NCBI GenBank assembly: GCA_032622095.1
Contig: CP136064.1
Coordinates: forward strand, 52,334,073-52,398,072
From: Siphonodentalium dalli
Lineage: Eukaryota > Mollusca > Scaphopoda > Gadilida > Siphonodentaliidae
Length of the DNA: 64,000 bases
Direction: 5' to 3'
Part shown: positions 35,000 to 45,735 of the stretch, in pieces
Position numbering within the stretch: the first letter of the stretch is position 1
Layout of the letters: every line of letters starts with the position of its first letter
Translations under genes and position numbers: made by a program
Notes under the pieces: model-generated
The model's database searches: none
Told to the model about the DNA's origin: nothing
The model's input: only the letters and a program-made list of their open reading frames with translations

Positions 35000-37900
35000 T
35001 GGCATCATGGGGTTTTTTATGAGAAAATGTCTTCAACAAACGACGTGCAAACTTGCCAGTGTGTGAACGTTTCCTAAGTGGCGCTGAGGAGAAATATTGC
35101 TCCACCCTCGCAGAAATCGGTGTACATCACAGCAAGTATGACAGACATATTGGACATTAATTGACATGTTTTTGAGTAGAAAACGTATTTCTAAATTATT
35201 CTGAAGTTTAAATTAAAAAGTTCATATTGTTATCTAGTTCGCTCATTGTCGGTGGAGCGATAAGGAATGCTGGAAGTTTAAATGTCTAAGTAATACTAGA
35301 GGTTAGCCCTACATATGAGCTATAAAAAAGTTTGGGATCAATTGGATCAAGAATGTTGGCAATAGGGCATGCCGAAATATTTTGTGATTCAAAGAGTAAA
35401 ATCCATCGGTAGCTGCAGTTAACATGTTTTTGATGGAAAATCGTTGAAATTCGATAGCTCCCATCTAGAATTGATCCTGAACATGCGTGTACATTTTCAA
35501 AAAACATTTCTCTAATAAATGTCGAATACATGTTGTGCCGATGTATTCAAATTTGAAATTCAAGATGGCCAATATTCCAAATTTGGAAAAATCTGATGGC
35601 TCCCATCTAATGGTCACTGCGAAGATCCTTAATTATTATGTTTAGTGACTGACAATCGGATGAGAATATTTTTTTCATTTCTTAAAACGCCGCCGGTCAA
35701 TAAAACCACCTTATTCTGGGGACTTTTATCAATATTGTTCTTGTGAACATTTCATAGTGTGTTATATATTCTGAAGTTGAAGTGATGTTTTTGTTTTATT
35801 TTAGCTTCTTTCTCATTATTCATGTCTTTTCGTCGAATTTGCAATGCTTGTTGTGTACACTAATCATTTCTTCAATTATATTGCGTTTTGTTTATCGTTG
35901 TCTGTTAATTTGTTCATGATTTATATAGAGCTCTACCTAACTTCAAAGCACTTGTATGTACGACTGTAAATTATATAAATATATATGTATTGCACTGGGT
36001 GTGCATCGTTTCAAAAACTGAACTAGATTTATATATTTCATCTTGAATACAATGTATTATAAGCCGAATTATTTACATGATTGATTTTAATGATGGGTAT
36101 GATATTACAATTAACAAAGAAGTGTATAATAAACAGTGCAAAATAACAGAGAAACAAAACTGTTTTCTTGTTTGTTTGTTTTTGTTTTTTTAACAAAAAG
36201 CCAATACCACTATTTGCATACAGTAATGAGTGACTGCATGTAATTTAAAAGAAAAGATAACATATGTTCTTCTGAGATGAATAATATCAGACTGCAAGAA
36301 TGAAGATATTGAGATGATTAAAAGGACACTGTACACACAATTACTCAAATTCAAACTTACATTATAATATGCATTTCTCTAATCTAATGCACTGCATATA
36401 AAATAACGTGCAATTTTGCTAAACACTTTAAAAAAAAAGTAAGCTCACTTGCTGATATTTTCAAGCATATCTTTCAGATGTGGTAATCAGAATGTTATGT
36501 AACTTTGGGAAGTTAATATCTTATAGATGAGACCAGCATTCTTTTAACTAATGCTATATGTGGTTGAGTCGCTAGATGCTTGAATTGACACAGATCGAAT
36601 GGGAAGAGTCAAATTTCCAAAAAAAATCACTTCGTTCTCTAAGAGGGAACATGTTCATGAATATTTTCAAAGCCCAAGTTCCCAAATCTGACAAATCATT
36701 AAAACCACAAAAGAAAAGAGGAATAGACCATAAACAGCAAACAATTGAACTGATGGATTATTGATACCTGTAAACAATGGCCGTCGGTAGCTGCAGATGC
36801 TCCCCGTATGTTGGGCATTTGATCATGTTCAAATCTTAGAAAGCTCGTTTAACGACAGGTGCCATTTCTTTGGTGCCTGTGGCACCAACGGGAGAAACCA
36901 TTCTATAAATGAGTGATAATGATACTAAATTCCTCCATCCACTGAACCGACAGCCTCGTGGCAGTACTAAATACAGTTAACATTCATTAAAATGAAGGCA
37001 CGATGCCTCTCAAGTCTTATCATCACACGACGTTGCATGCAGAACTAAGCTGTTCGTCACATTAGTATTTAAATAAGATTTCTACCCTCATAACGGTTTT
37101 TTGCGACTTTGATTACAAAGTTAAAGCAAAAGCAAACACTCAGCGGGCTGACATTAGCTCACTTTAGCAGCCCTATACGAAGTGGTTGCTGTCACGTATT
37201 TTTTTAAATCGTAAAATGTGTCCTAGCTTGAACAGGGAATTGGGAAATGATGTTAATGTTTAAGCTCCAATGTCGAAGAACTGTGCGGAATTCTAATGAA
37301 ATTCGATGTTTATGATAATGATTACACTCTTCCAAGAGTGTCTTCGTTCATAGACATAGAAGGAGTATTGGATATCTGGAAGAGGCACAAGGGATAACTT
37401 ATTCCAAGGAAGATTCCATACTACTCAATTCCAACTCTAGTAGTTCACAATTACCGATTGAACGACAGCCCGATCTAAGAGTGAATCTGATTGGCTGTTG
37501 TGTTAACGTTTACGTGGCAGCAACACCGTATATGGCTGCCACTTACTCTTTTTTTTTGGCGTGGCACTAACCACAATCTACTGAATATACATGTAAATTT
37601 CCCTCCAACGGCCTCAAGATTCTTGAGATATAATGTACTGTGTCAGACGGGAACATACTTACTGTGAGGTGTTTATATTCATCAGTATTAATTTTGGACG
37701 TGGATTATCGATTCAAGATTAAAATGTTATCCAACGGTGTTGAAAGTGCAATTTGATTGTCTGGTTAGCTATTATTTGTGGGTAGGATTTACCGAATTAT
37801 TTGTGTCGCGGTCCTCGTAGCGTAATATGTTCTTTTGAAGATGTATTCAGGGTTTCAGACATAGATTCGAACGACACAAGTGTGTGAACTGGTTAACGTT

Positions 37901-38039
37901 ATTGCACGAGTTTGTTGTGACGCGATGGTAAAACAAGAACCAGATATTCGTGTTTTAAAATCGCGGCACGACAAATGAGTGCAATTCACAAAATAGTGTT
38001 CTTTGTTTAATGCACACTCTGACGATTGTAGCTTGTAAG
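35000..38039. other. Intergenic DNA between receptor and LTR element
   Basis: No gene recognised in 3 kb. Around 35390-35620 a gatggctcccatcta-like phrase recurs two or three times. A 62-codon frame at 36576 lacks any support. The bases just before 38040 form the 5' flank of the retrotransposon. Confidence 0.45.
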
Positions 38040-38423
38040 TGTAATAGAGTGATATAATAGACTGAATGAATATACCAGTTTTTTTGTAATTATTGCATCA
38101 GTACAACTTCTAACTCTTCCATACCCATTCTGGCACAATCAGGTTTGAATTCAAGGTGATGGAAATTCTGCACAGCAACAGTGACACCTGTTGAGGATAG
38201 AGTTATCGTTCGTTCGTTGATAGAGTTATCGCTCGTTCATTGGTAGTGTTATCGTTTATTCATTGGTAGAGTTATCTTTCGTTGACAGAGTTACTTTTTC
38301 TTAGTCCGTGTTAGATGAGAGCAGCCATTTTTCACATGCTGGCTTGTGGTTGACACAACGTTCACAAGATGTCTGGTTTCTTGTAATTTCTTGAAGTTAT
38401 ACTTCAAGAAATAGTTGGCGATG
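38040..38423 (+). repeat. 5' LTR (~384 bp)
   Basis: Begins TGTAATAGAGTGATATAATA and matches 46948-47371 along its length. It lacks a 42-bp segment that the 3' LTR carries (47036-47077), and a few substitutions are visible. It includes a local gagttatcgttcgttcgttg repeat. The end is set where similarity stops, after ttggcgatg. Confidence 0.85.
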
Positions 38424-39128
38424 TTTCGTCTGTGAATGTGATTGTCGATGGATTTTCAGGGCAGTATATCTTACTTAAATTTTCTCTGCACCAGGAAATA
38501 GTGGACTCTGTGACGTCAGGATTCTGTTTTCAGTGAACTGTTGTGTTTAGAAACTTTCAGAAGTTTGACATTAATAACTTCAAAAATTAACTATCTGTTC
38601 AATATATTATTATTTTGAATGGAAAATCTACATTAATCGTGGATTTGATTAATGAAATGAACTATGAATATTGATGCAGTAATTGTAAACAATTTATGAT
38701 TGAACCTTACTGTGTTAACCACAGGCCTTCTAAACAGTGACTGAGATCTTAATAAATAGAAATTTAATGCATCAAATACTAAGAAAGAAACAGGAGTGCA
38801 TAAGAAAGGTTTTAAATTTACAAATTTCGACCCAATATTTTTCAAAGTGTTCAAATCTTTTCAAATATTATATTTTACCACTATATTATACTCCAACATG
38901 TGCTTCTAATTACGATAAACACGAATCCGCTGTCCAAATTGTTGTAGGATGCCCTCTTCTCGAATTATCCGTCATTTTAGATTTTATATTTCGGCCACTG
39001 TGTTCACCAGCATGTCCGCGATAGTGGCGAATATTTGAGTACACGACGTCATCAATAATATCGGTTGACTTATTCCCGTTTCATTTGGGTCACACAAAAG
39101 TGTGTGCCCGTATGGTTTCATTTTTTTT

Positions 39129-39199
39129 TAAGGACGACCAGCTGGGCGCAGCCCAGCCGCGCATATGTTGCGCAGCAACATATGCGCAGGTCGTCCTTA
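39129..39199. repeat. T-shaped (three-way-junction) palindrome
   Basis: The outer stem taaggacgacc (39129-39139) pairs with ggtcgtcctta (39189-39199). Inside are two adjacent hairpins: gctgggc-gca-gcccagc (39141-39157) and a 13-bp stem gcgcatatgttgc-gca-gcaacatatgcgc (39159-39187). One unpaired base sits at each joint (39140, 39158, 39188). All pairs are perfect Watson-Crick. Confidence 0.9.
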
Positions 39200-39798
39200 T
39201 ACTAAGTTCGCTTTCGAACATGGTCGCCGCCATCTTGAATTAGGGGCACCGCCATCTTGGATTTGAGGGGCCGCCATCTTGAAACGTCATTGCAATTAAA
39301 TTAAAACTACAAAATGTTACTTTTCATATAGCCAACATAACAGTATTCATTGCGTTAAACAATTACATGCTTTATTCTTTGAACAATAATCATTACTTAA
39401 ATCATAAATATTGTCGACCGGACTCGGGTTGCTATGCCATTCGGGAAATGGCGGAAATTTACGTAAAACTGCAAATTTTCCTTAGCCACCTCGCGAAAAC
39501 AACATAATTCATATCGTAAATATCTTGAACGTTTATTATATAACTAAATAAACTTTCCTTTAGTTTAGTAAATTAGTAGAAGCATGTTCACGTAAACTGT
39601 TATGTTACGTCATATGTTGTATCCAAAGCGACGTCATATTGGCACGCGCATTTTCCCGCGAAAGTTATTGACGTTTTGACAGCGACGCGACATAGCACAC
39701 AAAGCAGGCATAATGTTGGCATGGTTCGCATTAGGATCCATTAGGTTTGGTTGGGTTGACGTTGTTTCATAGTGCATGGCTCCGAGTCCGCGCTGGTA

Positions 39799-39957
39799 TT
39801 ATAAATGTAGCTCCATGCAATTGTAATCAAACTGATCAAATTCCCTCAATAAATACGTTTTTCCAGTGCCACACTGACCAGTAAGTAGGATGTTGTGGCC
39901 GCATTTGGCTTGCCTTAAACATTCTGTCTGTTGATCGTTGTTCACAGAGTGTGACAT
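39799..39957 (-). pseudogene. N-terminal fragment of a Pif1-type helicase
   Basis: On the - strand a 52-codon frame starts at ATG 39957 and stops at TAA 39801. Residues 1-19 resemble the Pif1 Q-motif region (NNDQQTECLRQA), followed by HNILLTGQCGTGKTYLLREF, a Walker A loop with GxxGTGKT. Pif1-family helicases have exactly this start: an N-D/E-Q-Q motif about 20 residues before the P-loop. Everything after the first motif is missing, so this is a captured exon or a truncated gene inside the 2-kb transposon. Too short to be functional alone. Confidence 0.6.
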
Positions 39958-40956
39958 TTATGAAGACGAAGCGAAGTCAAATTTCAGGAGTTATGAAAAC
40001 ACCGTACATGCTATGCACACTAGCAAATCGTTATATGTGAGTGCCGATCGTATGGTTATGATGTCATGTGTCATTAAGTTGAGTACACCATTTTTGTGAA
40101 CTAAGTTTGCATAAAATTACGTGGAATTCATGCTAGTTGTATTCTGTCATATTCATAGGCACAGGGGCGTGGCAGCATTAATCAATTTATCGTGAGCTTA
40201 TGATTATGAGTAGAGATTTAAATATTAGGCATTGGGACGTGGAAGCATTAATCATGAATGAACAAGACAAGTGCATGAAGTGAATTATTTTAATAACATC
40301 AGGACATGTGACTACAGGTTCATTGACACATGCTGGTCGCCATATTGCTACGTCATCATCATATCAGGAAATAGTAATAGGTAGCTGAGAACGATTGATG
40401 ACGTTGACCGGTCCTGATTCTGGCCGATGCGCCATGTAAAATGTCTGAAAGAAAAAAGTCATATTTGTTGAATAATAGACATGATACAGGTGAGATACAT
40501 TGATTCTGCCAACGGCATATGTTTCTTCAAAAATAGAGGCACCAGTTGCTGTAAAAACATCGCAGTTTAATGGTAAATTGGATGAAAAAATAGACTTTAA
40601 CCTATTTTATTTATCGACAATGACGACATGACCAAATTTCGACCCAAGTGCTTGATGCACACCTGGTACTTCTATACAAGGTAAGTGGTCTAATTACTTC
40701 AAAATCCAAAATATCACTCAATTATCACTGTTTAGAAGGCCTGTGGTGTTAACTTGTAGTTTTAAATTTAGATATTATGACTTAAACACGAGCCATTTTG
40801 AGTGTCCAGTGAAATTTTTTCTCCATTGAAATACACTGATAGAAATATAGAATGAGTCGATAAGTTTATACTTGATATTAAAGACCTATCCTCTTCAGGC
40901 AACTGTGCACATTATTTAATACTGACTGTTGTATTTGTACCAACCTGTATTCATTC

Positions 40957-41633
40957 ATGAGTGATCACAGATTATTAAAATACTTGGCGAGAGTTGACAA
41001 TTTTCATTCTCAGCATTCAAAATTTGTGATTGTTACCACAAGTAAAGGAAAATATTTGTTAAAGGAATATAATAACTTGCACATGAATTATCCTGATATA
41101 GAATGGTGGTGCAAAAGTGGTGGTAAGGCAGCAGACCAATTGAAATTCACAAAGAAACGATTGCATTTATTAAATAAATTCAATGATGTTAAACTGGTCA
41201 TTTGGCTTGGAACATGTGAGCTGTCGTATAAAGAAGGCCCTTTCATATATTTACCTTCACAGGAAGACAAAGCCAGTAAATTAATTGACTCATTTCAACA
41301 TATTGTGAATTCTGTGAGTAGATATTCAAACATTTCTGTTGTATTTTTGGAAATCCACCAATTAGCCTTGTTAAATGGAATGAATTCAAAGGTCACAAAA
41401 CACCAGATATTTTTGTAGATGATGACAAAAAGCTACAGCTATCTTTGGATTCTGTGAATAATTGGATACACAATTATAACTCAAGTCACAATTATAATAG
41501 TCCCAAATGTCATTTGGACTTAGTTAATTGTAGGAAGTCCAAAAATAAGAAGGCAAGTTATAGTTTGAATTTTGAATCATTACTTGCTCAAACTTGGTTG
41601 AAAAGGATTGTAGTAAGTTTTGCCCGTGTATGA
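40957..41633 (+). pseudogene. SGNH/GDSL-hydrolase-like ORF upstream of gag (frameshifted)
   Basis: Frame 1 is open for 153 codons from ATG 40957 to 41418. Similarity then continues in another frame to 41633, so one base was probably lost near 41350-41360. Recognisable parts are: a TTSKGKYL stretch (about residues 28-35) at the nucleophile-Ser block, EWWCKSGGKAADQ (about 49-61), VKLVIWLGTCEL (about 79-90), the WNEFKGHKTPDIFVDDDKKL stretch in the second frame, and a terminal LLAQTWLKRI. The final Asp-x-x-His block is not evident, suggesting loss of activity. The ORF lies between the leader and gag and is in a different frame from gag. SGNH-like modules are known in CR1-type LINEs; here it is in a gypsy element. 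Family call moderate. Confidence 0.55.
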
Positions 41634-41671
41634 TAATTGTGAACATTTTGTTCATTTTCTGAATATACAAA

Positions 41672-42834
41672 ATGGGAGATAAAGATGCTATGAATGAAGA
41701 TGAAGTCGCTGACTTACTTCAGTCATTTGGAGAACTACATGTCAAGCCAAGAGCTTCAAATGCAGAAGAGTTGAAGGCCTGGATTTGTGATTTTGCAAAG
41801 CAAAATATAAAAGATGAACCACATACTGAAATTCCAATTAATTCTGAAACTCAATTTATTGTGTCAAAACCACCGCGGTTGTCTTTGTTTTTCGGAGACT
41901 CGAAAGGCGAAGCATCGTATTATGTGTGGCGATATGAGGTAGCATGTTTAAAGGCCCAACATACTGACCGTGATGTGGTTGATCAGGCCATCAGAAGGTC
42001 GCCGAAAGGGCAAGCAGGCAGAATAGCCATGCGACTTGGTTCCCGTGCTGATGTTTATGAAATTTTACATAAACTTCACAGCATATATGGATTCGTTGAA
42101 TCTAAAGAGACCATCTTTGCGCAATTTTATAGTGCCAAGCAGGCTGATGATGAGTCTGTGACTAGATGGGCTTGCAGATTGGAGGACATTTTAAGTAAGG
42201 CCACACATATGAATGTGCACCTCCCTGAAGATCCTAATCAGATGTTGCGCACAGTTTTTTGGCGGCGATTAAAACAAAACTTGAGGGATATAAGTGGTCA
42301 TAAGTTTGATCTGATTAAAGATTTTGATGAGTTGAGAGTCGCGATGCGCCAAATTGAGCACGACCAGATTAATGTTAATGGGGATAAACCAAAGAAAGCA
42401 ATTGTTAAACAAGCCCAATCAAATACATCTGAAGTTAGTGAGTTAAAATCAATGGTGCGAGAGTTAGTGAATGAGGTTAAAACTTTGAAAAAAGAACAAC
42501 ATGAATTTCAGCAACAGCATCAGAGTCAACAATTGGGACAACAAACATCGGGTAGGTATAATTATAACCCTCAGCAACAGCATGGTAGGTATAACTATAA
42601 TAACCCAATCCCTCAACGAACATCAAGTTATTCCCAAAATGATGATACAAAGCCAAAGACTTATGATAATGATTATGGAGCTTCCAATCAATGAGAGATT
42701 ACCTGCTTCAAATGTAATCAACCTGGCCACATTGCTAGATATTGTATTGTGGGGCAAATGAGTATTCGCCGACGCGGAAATGAGAGACATAGGTCGGAAA
42801 ACTTCCGTCGGCCTATGGGGCGGGGACGACCATA
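41672..42834 (+). pseudogene. gag: gag of Ty3/gypsy element, with CCHC zinc knuckle
   Basis: ATG 41672 opens 340 codons to TGA 42692-42694. The same frame then continues to TAG 42832-42834. The N-terminal two thirds is a helical retrotransposon gag/capsid region (RLSLFFGDSKGEASYYVWRY through the FWRRLKQNLRD area). It is followed by a coiled-coil-like stretch (SELKSMVRELVNEVKTLKKE) and a Gln/Asn/Tyr-rich linker. After the stop, CFKCNQPGHIARYC is a perfect C-x2-C-x4-H-x4-C knuckle for nucleic acid binding. The TGA therefore truncates gag just before its knuckle. The protease frame overlaps its last 45 nt in the -1 register. Confidence 0.85.
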
Positions 42835-43335
42835 GGTAAATCTGTACATATAAAGTCCCTTAATCAGTCTAAGATTGATTCTTCTGATTTAGTTGGTTCC
42901 CCAGCTGAAGCTGTTATCAAAGTAAATGGTATCTCAACTAAATGCTTGTTGGACACTGGATCTACAGTTTCCACTATAAGTTGGACCTTTTTCAAATCCA
43001 ATTTCAACACTCCAATATTATCTTTAAATGAAATTCTAAATGTTGAATGTGCTGATGTCTTGTCTGTCTTGATTGATCAGTGCATAGCTAAGTGTGGAAA
43101 TAGATATTTACAGTAGGTTGATAGGTCAGCTTGGCATACAGCTTTCAGCTGCATGTCTTTAAGGCAACGTGCCTTATGCAAAAATCATAGTCGGTTAGCT
43201 TTAGTCAAAAGTGCTGATACTTCAAATGTCAGTTTACCCCCAAACAGTCAGGTAACTGTCAGAGGTTACCTCACCAAAAAGTTGTCACATCAGCCTATGT
43301 GTGCCATAGTACAGCCCGTTACTCAAAATAATTGA
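42790..43335 (+). pseudogene. pro: Aspartic protease region of pol
   Basis: Frame 1 contains STKCLLDTGSTVSTIS (about 42938-42985) with the catalytic DTGS of retropepsins preceded by a hydrophobic strand. In-frame stops follow at 43114-43116 and 43333-43335 with clear coding similarity between and beyond them. The region from 43153 (SLPPNSQVTVRGYL) is the linker usually found between protease and RT in gypsy pol. Confidence 0.8.
42796..42802 (+). promoter_or_regulatory. Candidate -1 frameshift site at gag-pro overlap
   Basis: gag is in frame 2 and pro-pol in frame 1, open from about 42790, so expression needs a -1 shift between 42790 and 42834. GGAAAAC is read TCG-GAA-AAC in gag, and its A-site AAC can slip to AAA. 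gtcg and cgac 20 nt downstream could form a short stem. The heptamer is not canonical. Confidence 0.3.
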
Positions 43336-44300
43336 ATGAAAGATTTAGATGTTACTCCAATGGTTTCCAGTTATAATTGTAATGGTGGAATTGAAACTTT
43401 ACCAATACAGCTGACTAATGTCTCATCAAGAACAATTGTTGTTCCATCTAATGCGATTCTTTGTGAAGTGCAACCTGCTATTGTACAGTGCGATAAAGTC
43501 GAGGAGAAACTTATTGAGACAACTGGTATTAATGATATAGACATGCCAAACACACTTACTAATTCACAGTTAGAACAAACTTTGAACTTGGTTAAAACAT
43601 ATGACGATGTCTTCTCTACAAACGATCAAGACATTGGTTTCACATCTCTTGTTAAGCACAGAATTAATATGACAGATGATACTCCTTTTAAACAGCGACA
43701 CAGGCGAATATCTCCGTCGATGTTTGAAGAAGTTCGGAATCATATAAATGAATTGTTGTCAGCAGGTGTAATAGAGAAATCTCATAGTCCTTGGGCATCC
43801 AATATAGTTCTAGTTAGAAAGTAAAATGGCCAGCTAAGAATGTGTGTCGATTATAGATTGCTGAACAAACGCACAATTAACGATGCATATGCCCTGCCAC
43901 GTATTGAGGAAATGATGGATTGTTTAAGTGGGTCAGCATATTTTAGCATTCTTGACATGAAATCTGGCTATCATCAAATAGAGTTGGAACCCTCTCACAA
44001 AGAAAGATCTGCTTTTACCGTTGGTCCATTAGGGTTCTACCAGTACAATCGACTCCCTTTTGGCCTATCAAATGCTACTCACCAACGTGTAATGGAAGAA
44101 TGTCTGGGAGATTTGCTACATAATGAATGTATGATCTATATAGATGATCTGATAGTGTTTTCAACAACATTTGAAGAACGTTTATCGAGATTAGAACATG
44201 TTTTCAAAAGGTTGAGAGAGTGTGGGTTAAAATTGTCACCTAAGAAATGTAAATTGTTGAAAGAATAAGTAGCATATGTGGGTCATATCGTGTCAGCAGA
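43336..44300 (+). pseudogene. pol: Reverse transcriptase domain
   Basis: Frame 1 continues from the protease. VIEKSHSPWASNIVLVRK precedes a TAA (43822-43824), then comes MCVDYRLLNKRTINDAYALP, FSILDMKSGYHQIELEPSHK (catalytic Asp in LDMKSGYHQ), RLPFGLSNA and MIYIDDLIVFS with the YIDD catalytic pair. A second TAA (44266-44268) interrupts just before VGHIVSADGI. All pieces share one frame, so point mutations rather than rearrangement broke this part. Confidence 0.92.
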
Positions 44301-45240
44301 TGGTATTGAAGCTGATCCTGAAAAAACTGAGAAAATTAAGAACTGGCCCACCCCAAAATGTCCTGAGGATGTCAGAAAGTTTCTGGGCCTGGCTGGGTAT
44401 TATAGAAAGTATGTTAAGAACTTTGCAATAATTGCCAGACCCCTCAATCAGTTGTTGCCATTATGTAATGATAATGTTAAAAAAGGGAAGAAGTTAAAAA
44501 AGACTCCTCGGTGGAGTTGGTCTCATGAACAGCAGCAAGCATTTTGTAAGCTAAAGGAAATTTTAATGAATCCACCTATTCTTGGCTATGCTCAATACAA
44601 TATACCTTTTGAGTTGCATGTAGACGCATGTGGGACTGGGCTCGGAGCTATTTTGTATCAAGAACAACATAGTGTAAAACGTGTCATTGCATATGCTAGT
44701 AGAAGTGTGAATAAAGCGGAAATGAATTATCCAGTACACAAGCTCGAATATTTGGCATTAAAATGGGCTGTGACTGAAAAATTCCATGACTATCTTTATG
44801 GTAACAAATTTACAGTATATACTGACAACAATCCATTGACATATGTGTTGACAAAGCTGGATGCTACTGGCCACAGATGGCTAGCAGCATTAGCTTCATA
44901 TAATTTTGATATTGTATATAGACCTGGAAAGTGCAATGCGGACGCAGATGCCTTATCCAGACCTCACGAGAATAAAACTGAGACAATAGGTATTGAATCT
45001 GTGAAAGCCATATGCAACGTCATTCATTCTGTTCCCATAGCTGAATCGTTATCTCCTGACTCTTTTGAGTCTTCTGACTCATTTTTGTCATACTCTGTTC
45101 CATTAATGACTAACATTGATTGGAAACCAGAGCAAAGAAATGATCATGTACTCCAGTACTGGTTAGAAGCCGTTCATAGTGGAATTAAACCTAAATATGC
45201 TCATCTGCCTAGAAATCAACTTCATGTCTACTTATATAAA
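44278..45240 (+). pseudogene. pol: RT thumb and RNase H domain
   Basis: After GHIVSADGIEADPEKTEKIK (RT thumb) and VRKFLGLAGYYRKYVKNFA, the RNase H domain begins at PFELHVDACGTGLGAILYQ with its catalytic Asp. It continues through KLEYLALKWAVTEKFHDYLY and FTVYTDNNPLTYVL (Glu and Asp of the active site). It ends with CNADADALSRP. This arrangement is standard for gypsy RT/RNase H. The frame here is uninterrupted. Confidence 0.92.
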
Positions 45241-45735
45241 ACTTTCAATACCATGAAAATATATAATAGTGTTCTTCACAGGGAAGTCATTGATAATAAT
45301 GAGACAGTAAAGCAAATTGTAGTGCCAAATAAATATGCTAATGAGATTCTCAAACTTGTGCATAATGATATGGGTCATCCTGGTCGTGATAGGACAATTT
45401 CACAAGTGAAAGAACGGTTTTATTGGCCTGGGATGTCGAAGGATGTAGAAAATTGGATCCAGTCATGTGAACGATGTTTAAAATGGAAATCCCCAACAAA
45501 CACCAGAGTACCGTTAGTGTCTGTAAAAACATCGCATGCTATGGAGTTAGTTTGTATAGATTATCTTACGTTAGAGATGTCAAAAGGTGGATACCAATAT
45601 CTTTTAGTTATCACTGATCATTTCACCAAATATTCCCAAGCAATACCAACGAAAAACATGACAGCAAAAACTACTGCTAATGCACTCTATCACAATTTTT
45701 TATTCATTATGGATTTCATAAAAGACTTCAACTGA
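45241..45735 (+). pseudogene. pol: Integrase: zinc domain and truncated catalytic core
   Basis: An HHCC zinc-binding domain is clear: HNDMGHPGRDRT supplies the two His and CERCLKWK the two Cys. The catalytic core begins MELVCIDYLTL (first Asp), but after DHFTKYSQAIPTKNMTAKTT the frame slips in a T-run near 45697 and the second Asp and Glu of the DDE triad are absent. A deletion of much of the core is the simplest explanation, so this integrase cannot act. Confidence 0.85.

Larger units (their letters stand above)
38720..40745. mobile_element. 2026-bp DNA transposon with 8-bp target duplication
   Basis: GTGTTAAC at 38712-38719 and 40746-40753 is an exact 8-bp target duplication. Inside it, CACAGGCCTTCTAAACAGTG at 38720 and its complement ending at 40745 are perfect terminal inverted repeats (21 bp with the next A). 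An 8-bp duplication fits hAT, P or related superfamilies; CA...TG termini lean toward hAT (inference). No transposase is seen. It contains a three-way-junction palindrome (39129-39199) and a helicase-like start (39799-39957), and has higher GC and CpG around 39640-39700 than its surroundings. Because the duplicated target is gypsy leader sequence, it inserted after the LTR element. Confidence 0.85.

Noticed and set aside
36576-36764. 62-codon basic frame
   Set aside because: Isolated, short, no family features and no splice context.
39129-39199. Interpretation of the T-shaped palindrome as an endogenous parvovirus terminal repeat
   Set aside because: No viral Rep or capsid coding sequence lies nearby, and the motif is internal to a transposon with its own ends; only the shape is similar.
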